Part shown: one piece after another, positions 1 to 7,475 of the stretch
Layout of the letters: the number at the start of each line of letters is the position of its first letter
Position numbering within the stretch: position 1 is the first letter of the stretch
From: Hydrogenophaga sp.
GTDB taxonomy: Bacteria > Pseudomonadota > Gammaproteobacteria > Burkholderiales > Burkholderiaceae_C
DNA length: 8,813 bases
Assembly (NCBI GenBank): GCA_030684755.1
Contig: JAUXXN010000219.1
Span: 1 to 8,813, forward strand
Direction: 5' to 3'
Translations under genes and position numbers: made by a program
Notes under the pieces: model-generated
What the model was told of the DNA's origin: nothing
Seen by the model: the letters and a program-made list of their open reading frames with translations, nothing else
Databases searched by the model: none

Positions 1-91
1 GCGGTGCGCTGGGTTCGAGCAGGTCAGCAGCCGCACCGACCTTGCGGGCATCGAGCGTTGCAGTGGAGGCTGCAGGCCCGAGCAGCCATAA
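1..91 (+). CDS. prmC: 3' end of peptide chain release factor N5-glutamine methyltransferase (partial)
   Basis: Only the last 29 codons are present. They are read in frame 2 from base 2 and end at TAA 89-91; the start lies outside the window. The tail contains GFEQVSSRTDLAGIER, which matches the way PrmC/HemK proteins end (a GF/GY-x-V segment, then R-D-L-A-G-x-E-R and a short glycine-rich tail). PrmC methylates the glutamine of the GGQ motif in release factors RF1 and RF2 and so affects termination efficiency; its SAM-binding and NPPY motifs would lie upstream. As I recall, prmC often sits just before grxD in Burkholderiales, and the next gene here is grxD, 53 bases downstream on the same strand. 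The call rests on a short tail plus this context, so another methyltransferase cannot be excluded. Confidence 0.72.
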   Translation, partial: RCAGFEQVSSRTDLAGIERCSGGCRPEQP

Positions 92-144
92 TTGAGCATT
101 TTTACGGGTTACTTCAGACCCATCCGCAGAAAGACATCCAAGCC

Positions 145-468
145 ATGAGCGACGCCCAAACCCGAATCGACCAACTGGTCAAAACCAACGACATCGTGCT
201 GTTCATGAAGGGCAACGCGAGCTTTCCCATGTGCGGTTTTTCTGGCCGCGCCATTCAAATCTTGAAAGCCTGCGGTGTGGACCCCAAAGCGGTCAAAACC
301 GTCAACGTGCTCGAAGACGATGGCGTGCGTCAAGGTATCAAGTAATACAGCAACTGGCCAACCAATCCGCAGCTCTACATCAAGGGCGAGTTCATTGGCG
401 GCTCGGACATCATGATGGAAATGTACGAATCGGGTGAACTGCAACAGGTGATTGCAGGCGAAGCCTGA
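145..468 (+). pseudogene. grxD: monothiol glutaredoxin Grx4 family, interrupted by an in-frame TAA
   Basis: From ATG 145 the frame encodes a Grx4/GrxD-type glutaredoxin, which in this family binds a [2Fe-2S] cluster with glutathione and, with BolA-like partners, handles iron-sulfur clusters in the cytosol. Visible are conserved Lys22 (FMKG), the CGFS active site at residues 30-33, and RAIQILKACG just after it. At codon 67 (343-345) the frame reads TAA, where relatives have Glu in GIKEYSNWP. Beyond it the same frame continues without indel through [15 protein letters not shown] and the glutathione-binding GGSD (85-88), and ends at TGA 466-468. Without the stop the product would be 107 residues, normal for the family. 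The 66-residue product actually encoded would lack the cis-proline and GGSD elements. Asn74 before the cis-proline (T-N-P) is also unusual; Ile, Val or Phe is expected. Recent inactivation, a sequencing error or readthrough are all possible. The ribosome binding site is weak. Confidence 0.85.
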
Positions 469-495
469 AACCGCGAAACAAGCTTTTTTCGCCCA

Positions 496-523
496 CACAA
501 AGCCACCTTCGGGTGGCTTTGTG
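496..523 (+). terminator. terminator-like hairpin after grxD
   Basis: Bases 496-507 pair perfectly with 512-523 (12 bp, cacaaagccacc against ggtggctttgtg) around a TTCG tetraloop, 27 bases after the grxD stop. The very stable UUCG-type loop and the position support a 3'-end structure for the prmC-grxD transcript. No T tract follows the stem; the only T run is inside the 3' arm. It may therefore act as a weak terminator or as a 3'-end stabilising stem. Confidence 0.6.
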
Positions 524-601
524 CATTGAGAGGTTGTTTACGCTTTTCTCAACGCACCAGCCACCGCTGTGCAGCACGGGTTCTGTAAGGTTTTTCCGCC
601 C

Positions 602-630
602 TTGAGATCAGGCACGTCTTGTGCTTGAAT
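602..630 (+). promoter_or_regulatory. candidate sigma70 promoter for the AAA+ ATPase gene
   Basis: TTGAGA (602-607, one mismatch to the -35 consensus) is followed after 17 bases by TTGAAT (625-630), preceded by TGC as in an extended -10. Transcription would begin near 637, giving a leader of about 27 bases that includes the AAGGAG ribosome binding site at 652-657. It lies after the grxD hairpin, which fits a separate transcription unit. The assignment is by eye only. Confidence 0.42.
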
Positions 631-663
631 AAAAATGTCATCGAAACACCCAAGGAGAACCGC

Positions 664-1668
664 ATGAGCTCACGCAGCCTGGCCGCTTCACCCTGTCTCA
701 GTCTGCCCATCGCCCAGATGCGCAGCGTGTTCAGCGCCGACGATGTCGAGCGCAAATTGCACAAGCTGCAAAACAGTGGCAATGAACGCGAATACGACAG
801 CCTGCGCAACACCTACCAACGCATGCTGGAGCGTGGCCCGCAGCGCTTCGCTGTCAAGCCCTCGGGGGTGCCTGACATGGCACCGCTATACGACCTGCTG
901 CCCAACTTTGGTGAGGTGCTCGACGACGTGAAACGCCACGTGGCCCTGAGCCAAGACAGCCGCGACAGCCTAGAAGTCACGCCCATCTTGCTGCTGGGGC
1001 CACCCGGTGTCGGCAAAACCCACTTTGCCCGGCAGATGGCCGACCTGCTGGGCACCAGCATGAGCCTGGTGCCCATGAGCTCCATGACGGCGGGCTGGCT
1101 GCTGTCGGGCTCGTCGTCGCAATGGAAAGGCGCCAAGCCCGGCAAGGTATTTGAAGCTTTGGTGGACGGCCAGTACGCCAACCCGGTCATCGTGGTGGAC
1201 GAGATCGACAAGGCCAGCGCCGATGCCCAATACGACCCTTTAGGTGCGCTTTACAGTTTGCTGGAGCACGACACCGCACAGCACTTTGTGGACGAATTCG
1301 CCGAGGTGCCCATTGATGCCAGCCAAGTCATCTGGATCACCACCGCCAACGACGAGCGCGCCATTCCCGAGCCGATTCGCAACCGCATGAACGTGTTTGA
1401 AATTGCAGCCCCATCGGCCGATGCCGCCCGAAAAATTGCGGCCCATCTGTACCGGGGTATTCGCAGCGAACACGACTGGGGGCAGCGCTTCGACCCTGAA
1501 CCCACAGACGATGTGCTGGACGCATTGTCCAGCTTGGCCCCACGCGACATGCGTCGCGCCCTGGTGACCGCCTTTGGCAATGCCCGTCTCGACAACCGCT
1601 ACCGTGTAGAAAACCAAGACCTGCCCCGCCACGGTGCAAGCAAAAGCCGTATTGGCTTCTTGCAATAA
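664..1668 (+). CDS. stand-alone Lon-like AAA+ ATPase
   Basis: This encodes a 334-residue protein with one AAA+ module. Walker A is GPPGVGKT (112-119), Walker B is VIVVDEID (175-182, Asp179 and Glu180), sensor 1 is Asn230 in TTAN, arginine-finger candidates are Arg239 and Arg241 (PIRNRM), and a sensor-2 region is PRDMRRAL (293-300). The spacing and wording (GPPGVGKT, a PGK motif at 159-161, DEIDK, DP..AL..LLE, DRM-like NRM) resemble the ATPase core of Lon protease. However, there is no Lon substrate-binding domain and no Ser-Lys protease domain, since the frame ends soon after sensor 2. About 100 N-terminal residues precede the module; 25-60 is charged and probably helical. The start at 664 is chosen for AAGGAG at 652-657, six bases upstream; a longer frame from 619 has no such site. 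It is likely to be an ATP-driven remodeller or chaperone-like protein; the substrate is unknown. The neighbours give no clear clue. Confidence 0.85.
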   Translation: MSSRSLAASPCLSLPIAQMRSVFSADDVERKLHKLQNSGNEREYDSLRNTYQRMLERGPQRFAVKPSGVPDMAPLYDLLPNFGEVLDDVKRHVALSQDSRDSLEVTPILLLGPPGVGKTHFARQMADLLGTSMSLVPMSSMTAGWLLSGSSSQWKGAKPGKVFEALVDGQYANPVIVVDEIDKASADAQYDPLGALYSLLEHDTAQHFVDEFAEVPIDASQVIWITTANDERAIPEPIRNRMNVFEIAAPSADAARKIAAHLYRGIRSEHDWGQRFDPEPTDDVLDALSSLAPRDMRRALVTAFGNARLDNRYRVENQDLPRHGASKSRIGFLQ

Positions 1669-1678
1669 GGGACGTGCA

Positions 1679-1723
1679 CCCACCCAGCGGCCGTATCAGG
1701 CGTCTGGGTGGGCCCAGTTTTTT
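1679..1723 (+). terminator. intrinsic terminator of the AAA+ gene, overlapping the convergent gene's 3' end
   Basis: Two alternative hairpins precede a T6 run at 1718-1723. The long one pairs 1679-1687 (cccacccag) with 1704-1712 (ctgggtggg) around a 16-base loop. The short one pairs 1704-1708 (ctggg) with 1713-1717 (cccag) and abuts the T run directly. The element begins 11 bases after the ATPase stop and lies mostly inside the last codons of the lytic transglycosylase gene on the other strand. On the - strand it is not followed by a T tract, so it should work in the + direction only. Confidence 0.55.
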
Positions 1724-2376
1724 GCAGCGGCGTACACCGCGTCGGGGTATTTCGGCTTGCCCCGGCTGCCGTTGTAGCGACCCAGTGCCATGAAGGTATC
1801 GCCTCGCTCACGGTCGAGGTAATGACGCAAAATCACGCAGCCAAAACGCAGATTGGTCTGCATGTTGAACAATTTGCCCGGGTCGCCATCGCCAATCAGG
1901 CGAGACCAAAACGGCATGATTTGCATATACCCCCGCGCACCCACGTGAGAGATCGCAAATTTGCGAAACGCGCTCTCCACCTGAATCAAGCCCAGCACCA
2001 AGGTGGTGTCCAGCCCCGCCCGACGCGTTTCATACCATACCGTTTGTAAAAATTCGACGCGTGTCTGAAAGTCGGTTTTTCTGCGGTGCAGCCTGTCGCT
2101 CATGGCGCCCAACCAACGCAGGTGGGCCAAGCGGGCGTCAAGGGTTGCAAACTCAGGCACCGGGGGCGCGTGGTTGGAAATGGCTGCGCTTAAGGCACCA
2201 CGCACCGAATCGGCCAAAGGTTCTTCCAGTTGACCGCCCAACGCCACCAAGGGCATGCCGACAAGACCCAGCCCTACGCCCGAAGACGCTAGCGACAACA
2301 GACAGGCACGGCGGTTCACCCCGGTTGTGTCCGCCGCTGCCCACGGCACCGACGAGGGTCGAACCGGCCGCTTCAT
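1696..2376 (-). CDS. lytic transglycosylase, SLT domain, exported
   Basis: This is a 226-residue protein. Residues 115-215 carry the lytic transglycosylase (SLT, lysozyme-like) signature: the catalytic glutamate is Glu134 in IQVES, followed by [10 protein letters not shown] (147-156) and RYNG (200-203), the equivalent of the AYNxG motif. Such enzymes cleave the MurNAc-GlcNAc bond of peptidoglycan with formation of 1,6-anhydro-MurNAc. The N-terminus has Arg22-Arg23 followed by a hydrophobic stretch to about residue 47, consistent with a Tat-like or Sec signal peptide or anchor. The Tat motif (NRRACLL) is imperfect and there is no clear lipobox. Residues 50-110 are a linker of unknown structure. 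The ATG at 2376-2374 overlaps the proS TGA as ATGA, so it is probably translated by coupling to proS. Its 3' end converges on the AAA+ gene, leaving 27 bases between them. Confidence 0.88.
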   Translation of the reverse strand: MKRPVRPSSVPWAAADTTGVNRRACLLSLASSGVGLGLVGMPLVALGGQLEEPLADSVRGALSAAISNHAPPVPEFATLDARLAHLRWLGAMSDRLHRRKTDFQTRVEFLQTVWYETRRAGLDTTLVLGLIQVESAFRKFAISHVGARGYMQIMPFWSRLIGDGDPGKLFNMQTNLRFGCVILRHYLDRERGDTFMALGRYNGSRGKPKYPDAVYAAAKNWAHPDA

Positions 2377-4118
2377 TGACCCAGCTTGCCCTTCAACACA
2401 TCAAGAATGTCAGCAACGTCCACTTGGGTGGCGGCCGCATCACGGCGGTGCTGGTATTCCACCTGCCCCGCTTTCAGTCCGCGCTCGCCAATGGTCACGC
2501 GGTGGGGCACGCCAATCAGCTCCCAGTCGGCAAACATGGCGCCGGGGCGCTCGCCACGGTCGTCCAAAATCACATCCACACCGGCCGCCAGCAGTTGCTC
2601 ATGCAGCTGTTCTGCTGCCGCTTTCACAGCGGGGCTGCGGTCCATGCCGATGGGGCACAGCACCACGGTGAAGGGTGCGAGGGCGTCGGGCCAAATCATG
2701 CCGCGCTCATCGTGGTTTTGCTCAATAGCGGCTGCGGGCAGGCGCGTGATGCCGATGCCGTAGCAGCCCATTTCAAAGTGGGCGGGTTTGCCATCCTCGC
2801 CCAAAAAGGTGGCGCTCATGGCTTTGCTGTACTTGGTACCCAAATAAAACACGTGGCCGACTTCAATGCCGCGCTCAATGGCCAAGACGCCCAGACCGTC
2901 GGGCGAAGCATCACCGGCCACCACATTGCGAATGTCAGCCACCCGTTCGGGCACGGCCAAATCGCGCGCCCAGTTCACGCCGGTCAGGTGGAAATCGACC
3001 TCGTTGGCGCCACAAATCCAGTCGGACATGGCGGCCACTTCGCGGTCCACCACCAGCTTCACCGGCAGCTTCAGACCCAAGGGGCCGAGGTAGCCCGGCT
3101 TACAGCCAAAATGGGCTTCAATTTCAGACACCGTGGCAAAGCGAAAACCGGCATCCAAACCTGGAACCTTGCCCACCTTGACCTCGTTCATGTCGTGGTC
3201 GCCGCGCAGCAGCAGCAACCAGACTTGGCTGCTGGCGATTTCACCGGCCTCATTGAGCCTGTCGGTGGCCAACACGAGCGACTTGACGGTGCTAGCCAGC
3301 GGCACACCCAGCAGCGCGGCCACATCGGCGCAGGTGCTCTTGCCCGGTGTAGGCGTTTTCGCCAGGGCCTGGGACGCTTCAGGGCGCTCGGCGGCGGGCG
3401 GCAGTGCCTCGGCTTTTTCCATGTTGGCAGCGTAGTCGCTGGTGGGGCAGTACACGATGGCGTCTTCGCCGGTCGCAGCAATCACCTGAAACTCTTCGCT
3501 CAAATCGCCACCAATGGCGCCGCTGTCAGCCGCCACTGCGCGGTAACGCAGGCCAAACCGGTCAAAAATTCGGCGGTAGGCGGCGGCCATGGTCTGGTAA
3601 CTGGCCTGTGCGGCGTCACCGTCGCGGTCAAAGCTGTAGGCGTCTTTCATGATGAATTCACGCCCGCGCATCAAACCAAAACGTGGTCGGCGTTCGTCGC
3701 GGAACTTCGTCTGGATTTGGTACAGGTTTTTTGGCAGTTGCTTGTAGCTGCGCAGTTCTTGACGTGCAATGTCCGTGATCACTTCTTCGCTCGTGGGCTG
3801 AACCACAAAGTCGCGGTCATGGCGGTCCTTAATGCGCAACAACTCGGGACCCATTTTTTCAAAGCGCCCCGTCTCTTGCCACAGCTCTGCGGGTTGAATC
3901 ACCGGCATGGTCAGCTCAATGGCGCCCGCACGGTTCATTTCTTCGCGCACGATGGCCTCCACCTTGTGAATCACCCGCAAGCCCATGGGCATGTAGCTGT
4001 AGATACCAGCGCCCAGTTTTTTGATCATGCCCGCGCGGGTCATGAGCTGGTGGCTGACAACCTCGGCATCCGCCGGGGCTTCCTTGAGGGTTGAGATCAG
4101 AAACTGGGATGCTTTCAT
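2373..4118 (-). CDS. proS: prolyl-tRNA synthetase (bacterial type with editing domain)
   Basis: ProS charges tRNA-Pro with proline and hydrolyses mischarged Ala-tRNA-Pro. The 581-residue length is normal for the bacterial type. Class II motifs are visible: motif 1 around 57-80 ([13 protein letters not shown] to QPAELW), motif 2 [17 protein letters not shown] (139-155), and motif 3 GCYGIGITR (451-459). The inserted YbaK-like editing domain occupies roughly 225-410, with Lys279 (STVKSLVL) at the residue tied to editing in E. coli ProS and the GCKPGYLGP loop at 338-346. The anticodon-binding domain runs from about 482 to the end. I place the start at ATG 4118 because the family begins M-[KR]-x-S-Q-[FY]. 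The frame stays open upstream to an ATG at 4283, but that extra segment does not resemble the family; ATG 4133 is a second option. No strong ribosome binding site is seen. It overlaps the downstream transglycosylase gene by four bases. Confidence 0.97.
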   Translation of the reverse strand: MKASQFLISTLKEAPADAEVVSHQLMTRAGMIKKLGAGIYSYMPMGLRVIHKVEAIVREEMNRAGAIELTMPVIQPAELWQETGRFEKMGPELLRIKDRHDRDFVVQPTSEEVITDIARQELRSYKQLPKNLYQIQTKFRDERRPRFGLMRGREFIMKDAYSFDRDGDAAQASYQTMAAAYRRIFDRFGLRYRAVAADSGAIGGDLSEEFQVIAATGEDAIVYCPTSDYAANMEKAEALPPAAERPEASQALAKTPTPGKSTCADVAALLGVPLASTVKSLVLATDRLNEAGEIASSQVWLLLLRGDHDMNEVKVGKVPGLDAGFRFATVSEIEAHFGCKPGYLGPLGLKLPVKLVVDREVAAMSDWICGANEVDFHLTGVNWARDLAVPERVADIRNVVAGDASPDGLGVLAIERGIEVGHVFYLGTKYSKAMSATFLGEDGKPAHFEMGCYGIGITRLPAAAIEQNHDERGMIWPDALAPFTVVLCPIGMDRSPAVKAAAEQLHEQLLAAGVDVILDDRGERPGAMFADWELIGVPHRVTIGERGLKAGQVEYQHRRDAAATQVDVADILDVLKGKLGQ

Positions 4119-4248
4119 GGGATCGGCTGCCATGGCGGCAGAAAGTAACGTGGTGGGGAGGGAAGAGCCGGCACTTGGGCGTGAGCGGGAAGCTATCAAA
4201 CTAGGGCATACCCGCATGCGTTGGGGCGCAATACAGGAGGGTGATCGC

Positions 4249-4277
4249 TTCGCAAGGCCCAATTGGCGATGCATAAT
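4249..4277 (+). promoter_or_regulatory. candidate promoter for rppH in the proS-rppH divergent region
   Basis: TTCGCA (4249-4254) and CATAAT (4272-4277) are separated by 17 bases; each has four or five matches to sigma70 consensus. Initiation near 4284 would give a leader of about 23 bases containing the TGAGG ribosome binding site of rppH. The 188-base region between proS and rppH (4119-4306) must also hold the proS promoter on the opposite strand, but I see no convincing pair of boxes for it. Confidence 0.38.
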
Positions 4278-4306
4278 GAACACAGTTTAAAAAATTGAGG
4301 TTGATT

Positions 4307-4981
4307 ATGCTTGACAGAGAAGGCTTCAGGCCCAATGTCGGCATCATTCTGCTCAACCAGAGAAACCAGGTGTTTTGGGGTAAACGCATACGTTCCCACT
4401 CCTTGCAGTTTCCGCAGGGTGGTATCGACCGGGGCGAGACACCCGAACAAGCGATGTTCCGAGAGCTGCACGAAGAGGTGGGCTTGATGCCTGAGCATGT
4501 GAGCATCGTCGCCCGCACACGGGACTGGTTGCGCTACGAGGTGCCTGATCGATTTATCCGCCGCGACGCGCGCGGTCATTACAAGGGACAAAAGCAGATT
4601 TGGTTTCTGTTGCGCTTGGTGGCCCATGATTGGAATTTGAACTTACGTGCGACCAGCCACCCTGAGTTTGATGCTTGGCGTTGGCACGACTATTGGGTCC
4701 CGCTGGACGTGGTGGTGGAGTTCAAGCGGGGCGTTTATGAGATGGCATTGACCGAACTCTCTCGCTACCTGCCACGAAATGACATCCGCAACCGCTTTCT
4801 TCGGGGAAGTATGCGCCAGCGTTTTACGGAAGAAAGTTCGTCACACATGACATTTAATGGCATACCTCAAGGGCTAGAATTGCCACCTGGTGCCAGCTTT
4901 GACCCTGATCCCCAAAGCGAGCACCGAGCCCAAGACTTATGGCCTGTGCTTGTCGAGAGCAAACACGACGAAGTCAAATAA
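4307..4981 (+). CDS. rppH: RNA 5'-pyrophosphohydrolase (Nudix)
   Basis: RppH converts 5'-triphosphate RNA to monophosphate, which triggers RNase E-dependent decay of mRNA. The N-terminus [14 protein letters not shown] is the family hallmark. A complete Nudix box spans residues 38-60: Gly38, Glu44, then RELHEEVGL (52-60), with metal-binding Glu53, Glu56 and Glu57. FPQGGID and the later [10 protein letters not shown] and RYL segments also match RppH. The 224-residue length exceeds the roughly 176 residues of E. coli RppH. The extra C-terminal part, from about 160, is polar and proline-containing and probably disordered; as I recall, betaproteobacterial RppH proteins are often extended like this. 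ATG 4307 is preferred because TGAGG sits about six bases upstream; TTG 4295 in the same frame is less likely. The gene is divergent from proS and convergent with proB (67 bases between stops, with no clear terminator hairpin there). Confidence 0.94.
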   Translation: MLDREGFRPNVGIILLNQRNQVFWGKRIRSHSLQFPQGGIDRGETPEQAMFRELHEEVGLMPEHVSIVARTRDWLRYEVPDRFIRRDARGHYKGQKQIWFLLRLVAHDWNLNLRATSHPEFDAWRWHDYWVPLDVVVEFKRGVYEMALTELSRYLPRNDIRNRFLRGSMRQRFTEESSSHMTFNGIPQGLELPPGASFDPDPQSEHRAQDLWPVLVESKHDEVK

Positions 4982-5048
4982 TAAAATTTTTTGAACTCTA
5001 GTAATTGGCTAGTGATATCAACAGAGCTCTTGCACCCGAATTGATCCT

Positions 5049-6212
5049 TCAGCTGCGTGAAAGTACCATGTTGTCGCGGTGGATCATTTCAGGCTCGGCC
5101 ACGTAACCCAGCAAACGCTCAAAGTCGCTGGATGCCTTGCGGCAAATCAGGCGTGCCTCTGAGCTGGCGTAGTTGGTCAGCCCTCGCGCAATTTCTTGGC
5201 CATGGGCGTCGCGCACAGCAATCACGTCCCCGCGAGAAAAATCGCCATCCACAGCGGTCATGCCAATGGGCAACAGACTCTTGCCTTCACCCACAATTTT
5301 GTCCACAGCACCCGCATCGACGCACACCGATCCGCGCAGTTGCAGGTGGTCAGCCATCCAGCGCTTGCGCGCTTGGTTCTTAGGTGTCTGTGCCAGCAAA
5401 CAGGTGCCAATGGCTTCGCCCTGACACAAGCGCAAAAGCACCTGCGGCTCTCGCCCCCAAGCTATAACGGTAGAAGCCCCCGAACCGGCGGCCCGTTTAG
5501 CAGCCAAAATTTTGGTGAGCATGCCACCCTTGCCAATACCCGAACCGGCACCGCCCGCCATCAGCTCCAGTTGCGGATCGCCCGCCCGAGCGACATGCAC
5601 AAAGGTTGCCGACGGGTCGCGTCGCGGGTCTGCGGTGTACAAACCATTCTGGTCGGTCAAAATGACCAGGGCGTCGGCCTCTACCAAGTTGGCCACCAGC
5701 GCACCCAGCGTGTCGTTGTCGCCAAACTTGATTTCATCGTTCACCACGGTGTCGTTTTCGTTGATCACCGGCACCACACCCAGCTGCAACAAGGTGAGCA
5801 GGGTGGAGCGGGCGTTGAGGTAGCGCTCCCGGTCGGCCAGGTCGGCATGCGTGAGCAGCACCTGCGCACTGCCCACCCCACGTTCGCGCAGCTTGGTTTC
5901 GTACATCTGCACCAAACCCATTTGCCCTACCGCAGCTGCCGCTTGCAGCTCGTTGATTTCTTTGGGTCGCACCGTCCAACCCAGACGCTTCATGCCCTCG
6001 GCCACGGCACCACTGCTGACCATGATGAGCTCACGCCCACCCTTGACCAAGGCCGCCAGCTGCTGACTCCATTGGCCAATGGCTTCCTCATCAAGGCCTC
6101 GGCCTTCGTTGGTGACCAAACTGGACCCCACCTTGACCACAATACGGCGGGCATTGACAAGCAGCGCCGACTGGGCAAGTTGGTGGGCATTCAGAGAATC
6201 ATCAAGCTGCAT
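5049..6212 (-). CDS. proB: glutamate 5-kinase with C-terminal PUA domain
   Basis: ProB phosphorylates L-glutamate to glutamyl 5-phosphate, the first and proline-inhibited step of proline synthesis. The 387-residue protein has the amino acid kinase fold at about 20-275: KVGSSLVT (27-34), SSGAVAEG (67-74 region), NENDTV (151-156), [12 protein letters not shown] (163-174), the nucleotide-site segment [13 protein letters not shown] (185-197), and [13 protein letters not shown] (227-239). A PUA domain follows at about 285-375, including the GLTNYASSE segment, and the tail HRDNMVL is typical of the family. The start at 6212 is the only ATG, GTG or TTG I find before the conserved [10 protein letters not shown]. 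It gives about 15 more N-terminal residues than I recall for Burkholderia ProB, and the ribosome binding site is poor. It follows obgE by 50 bases on the same strand and is probably cotranscribed with it. proA is not in the window. Confidence 0.96.
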   Translation of the reverse strand: MQLDDSLNAHQLAQSALLVNARRIVVKVGSSLVTNEGRGLDEEAIGQWSQQLAALVKGGRELIMVSSGAVAEGMKRLGWTVRPKEINELQAAAAVGQMGLVQMYETKLRERGVGSAQVLLTHADLADRERYLNARSTLLTLLQLGVVPVINENDTVVNDEIKFGDNDTLGALVANLVEADALVILTDQNGLYTADPRRDPSATFVHVARAGDPQLELMAGGAGSGIGKGGMLTKILAAKRAAGSGASTVIAWGREPQVLLRLCQGEAIGTCLLAQTPKNQARKRWMADHLQLRGSVCVDAGAVDKIVGEGKSLLPIGMTAVDGDFSRGDVIAVRDAHGQEIARGLTNYASSEARLICRKASSDFERLLGYVAEPEMIHRDNMVLSRS

Positions 6213-6262
6213 AGGATTTCAGATGCGAACAAATATAAAAAGAATACCAAAGGCGCGCGCGT

Positions 6263-7333
6263 TCAAGTCACGTCGGGCGCCTCGGTAAAACGGGGGTCAA
6301 TCTCGACCGGCTGCTGGGCTTGGTGTACCTGGGCAATGTGTTGGTACACCTTTTGCACCAGCAATTCGCAGCCCTCGCGCGTCAGTGCCGAAATTTCAAA
6401 CACCGGCCCTTTGTATTTCAGTCGTTTCACAATGTCCTTTACCCGCGCTTCGCGCTCCTCGGTAGGCACCATGTCCAGCTTGTTCAGCACCAGCCAGCGC
6501 GGCTTGTCGTACAGCGCTTGGTCAAATTTTTTGAGTTCGGCCACGATCGCTTTGGCCTGCTGGACCGGGTCCACACCTTCGTCAAACGGCGCCACATCCA
6601 CAAGATGCAGCAACAGGCGGGTGCGTTGCAAGTGGCGCAAGAACTGGTGACCCAAACCCGCGCCCTCGGAGGCACCCTCAATCAGCCCAGGTACATCGGC
6701 CACCACAAAGCTTTTTTCAGGCGCCACCCGAACCACGCCCAAGTTGGGGTGCAAGGTGGTGAAAGGGTAGTCGGCGATCTTGGGGCGCGCGTTGGAAATG
6801 GCCGAAATTAAGGTGGACTTGCCCGCGTTTGGCATGCCCAGCAGACCCACATCGGCCAGCACCTTCAGCTCCAGTTTGAGCGTGCGGCGCTCGCCTGCCC
6901 AGCCCATGGTTTTTTGACGCGGTGCACGGTTGGTGGAGCTTTTGTAGTGCATGTTGCCGAAGCCTCCATCACCACCCTTGCCGATGGTGACCTGCTCACC
7001 TGGTTGCAGCAGTTCGTGCAACACCTCGCCCGTTTCAGCGTCGGCAATGATGGTGCCCACCGGCATCTTGAGCACAATGTCGTCACCCTTGACGCCAAAC
7101 ATGTCCGAACCTTTGCCGTGCTCGCCCCGGTGCGCCTCAAACCGGCGCGTGTAACGGAAGTCCACCAAGGTATTCAAACTGGCATCGGCCACCGCGTAGA
7201 TATTGCCGCCGCGACCGCCATCGCCCCCGTCGGGCCCACCGAATTCCTTGTACTTCTCATGCCGGAACGATGCACAGCCGTTCCCGCCATCGCCCGCAGC
7301 GACATCGATCGTAGCTTCGTCCACAAATTTCAT
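6263..7333 (-). CDS. obgE: Obg family GTPase (ribosome assembly, stringent response)
   Basis: Obg is an essential GTPase that binds the 50S subunit late in assembly and responds to ppGpp. The 356-residue protein has the glycine-rich Obg fold at about 1-158, starting [17 protein letters not shown], followed by the G domain: G1 GMPNAGKST (166-174), switch I around FTTLHPNLG (191-199), G3 DVPGLIEGA (213-221), G4 NKLD (284-287) and G5 SALT (315-318). After about 335 there is only a short tail and no OCT domain, as is usual in proteobacteria; the tail is shorter than the acidic one of E. coli ObgE. ATG 7333 is chosen because of the conserved start and GGGAAG just upstream; the frame is open further upstream to 7378. 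It follows rpmA by 142 bases that contain a strong hairpin, and precedes proB by 50 bases. Confidence 0.97.
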   Translation of the reverse strand: MKFVDEATIDVAAGDGGNGCASFRHEKYKEFGGPDGGDGGRGGNIYAVADASLNTLVDFRYTRRFEAHRGEHGKGSDMFGVKGDDIVLKMPVGTIIADAETGEVLHELLQPGEQVTIGKGGDGGFGNMHYKSSTNRAPRQKTMGWAGERRTLKLELKVLADVGLLGMPNAGKSTLISAISNARPKIADYPFTTLHPNLGVVRVAPEKSFVVADVPGLIEGASEGAGLGHQFLRHLQRTRLLLHLVDVAPFDEGVDPVQQAKAIVAELKKFDQALYDKPRWLVLNKLDMVPTEEREARVKDIVKRLKYKGPVFEISALTREGCELLVQKVYQHIAQVHQAQQPVEIDPRFTEAPDVT

Positions 7334-7371
7334 GACATTTCTTCCCAGCAACAACACACACAAAAATGGCC

Positions 7372-7407
7372 AATACAAAAGGCCCGCGCAAGCGGGCCTT
7401 TTGTATT
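7372..7407 (-). terminator. hairpin terminator between rpmA and obgE
   Basis: Bases 7372-7387 pair without a mismatch with 7392-7407 (16 bp) around a four-base loop. The core is GC-rich (ggcccgc with gcgggcc), flanked by A4 on one side and T4 on the other, so the structure looks like an intrinsic terminator on either strand. Both flanking genes run on the - strand. Read that way, the GC core is followed by TTTTGTATT and, after a GC break, by another T5. It probably ends most rplU-rpmA transcripts and lets a fraction read through to obgE. No clear obgE promoter is seen in the 38 bases between the hairpin and the start codon. Confidence 0.75.
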
Positions 7408-7475
7408 CAGGACATCACCAGCGCCGGTGGACCGCGAGGTTTTTACAAACCCGGCAGCTGTACCGGCGGGTTGCA

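Noticed and set aside
4..345. 113-codon frame starting near base 4 and ending at the grxD internal stop
   Set aside because: Its first 47 codons run through the prmC tail in the wrong frame. The real start of grxD is ATG 145.
2061..4094. 677-codon open frame on the + strand across proS and the transglycosylase gene
   Set aside because: It is the antisense shadow of proS in GC-rich DNA. It is rich in His, Gln and Ala, has no recognisable domain and no ribosome binding site.
4119..4283. 55-codon N-terminal extension of proS
   Set aside because: The frame is open, but the segment does not resemble ProS N-termini and it overlaps the likely rppH promoter. Family alignment from memory starts at ATG 4118.
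4982..5048. Possible terminator between the convergent rppH and proB genes
   Set aside because: There are A/T runs and a four-base repeat CTAG, but no GC-rich stem of useful length on either strand.
6213..6262. Promoter for proB in the AT-rich obgE-proB gap
   Set aside because: TATATT is present on the - strand, but there is no plausible -35 at the right distance (the position is GCGCGC). Cotranscription with obgE is simpler.
5196..6650. 484-codon open frame on the + strand across proB and part of obgE
   Set aside because: It is opposite two clearly conserved genes, crosses their boundary, and its composition is that of a reverse-strand artefact.
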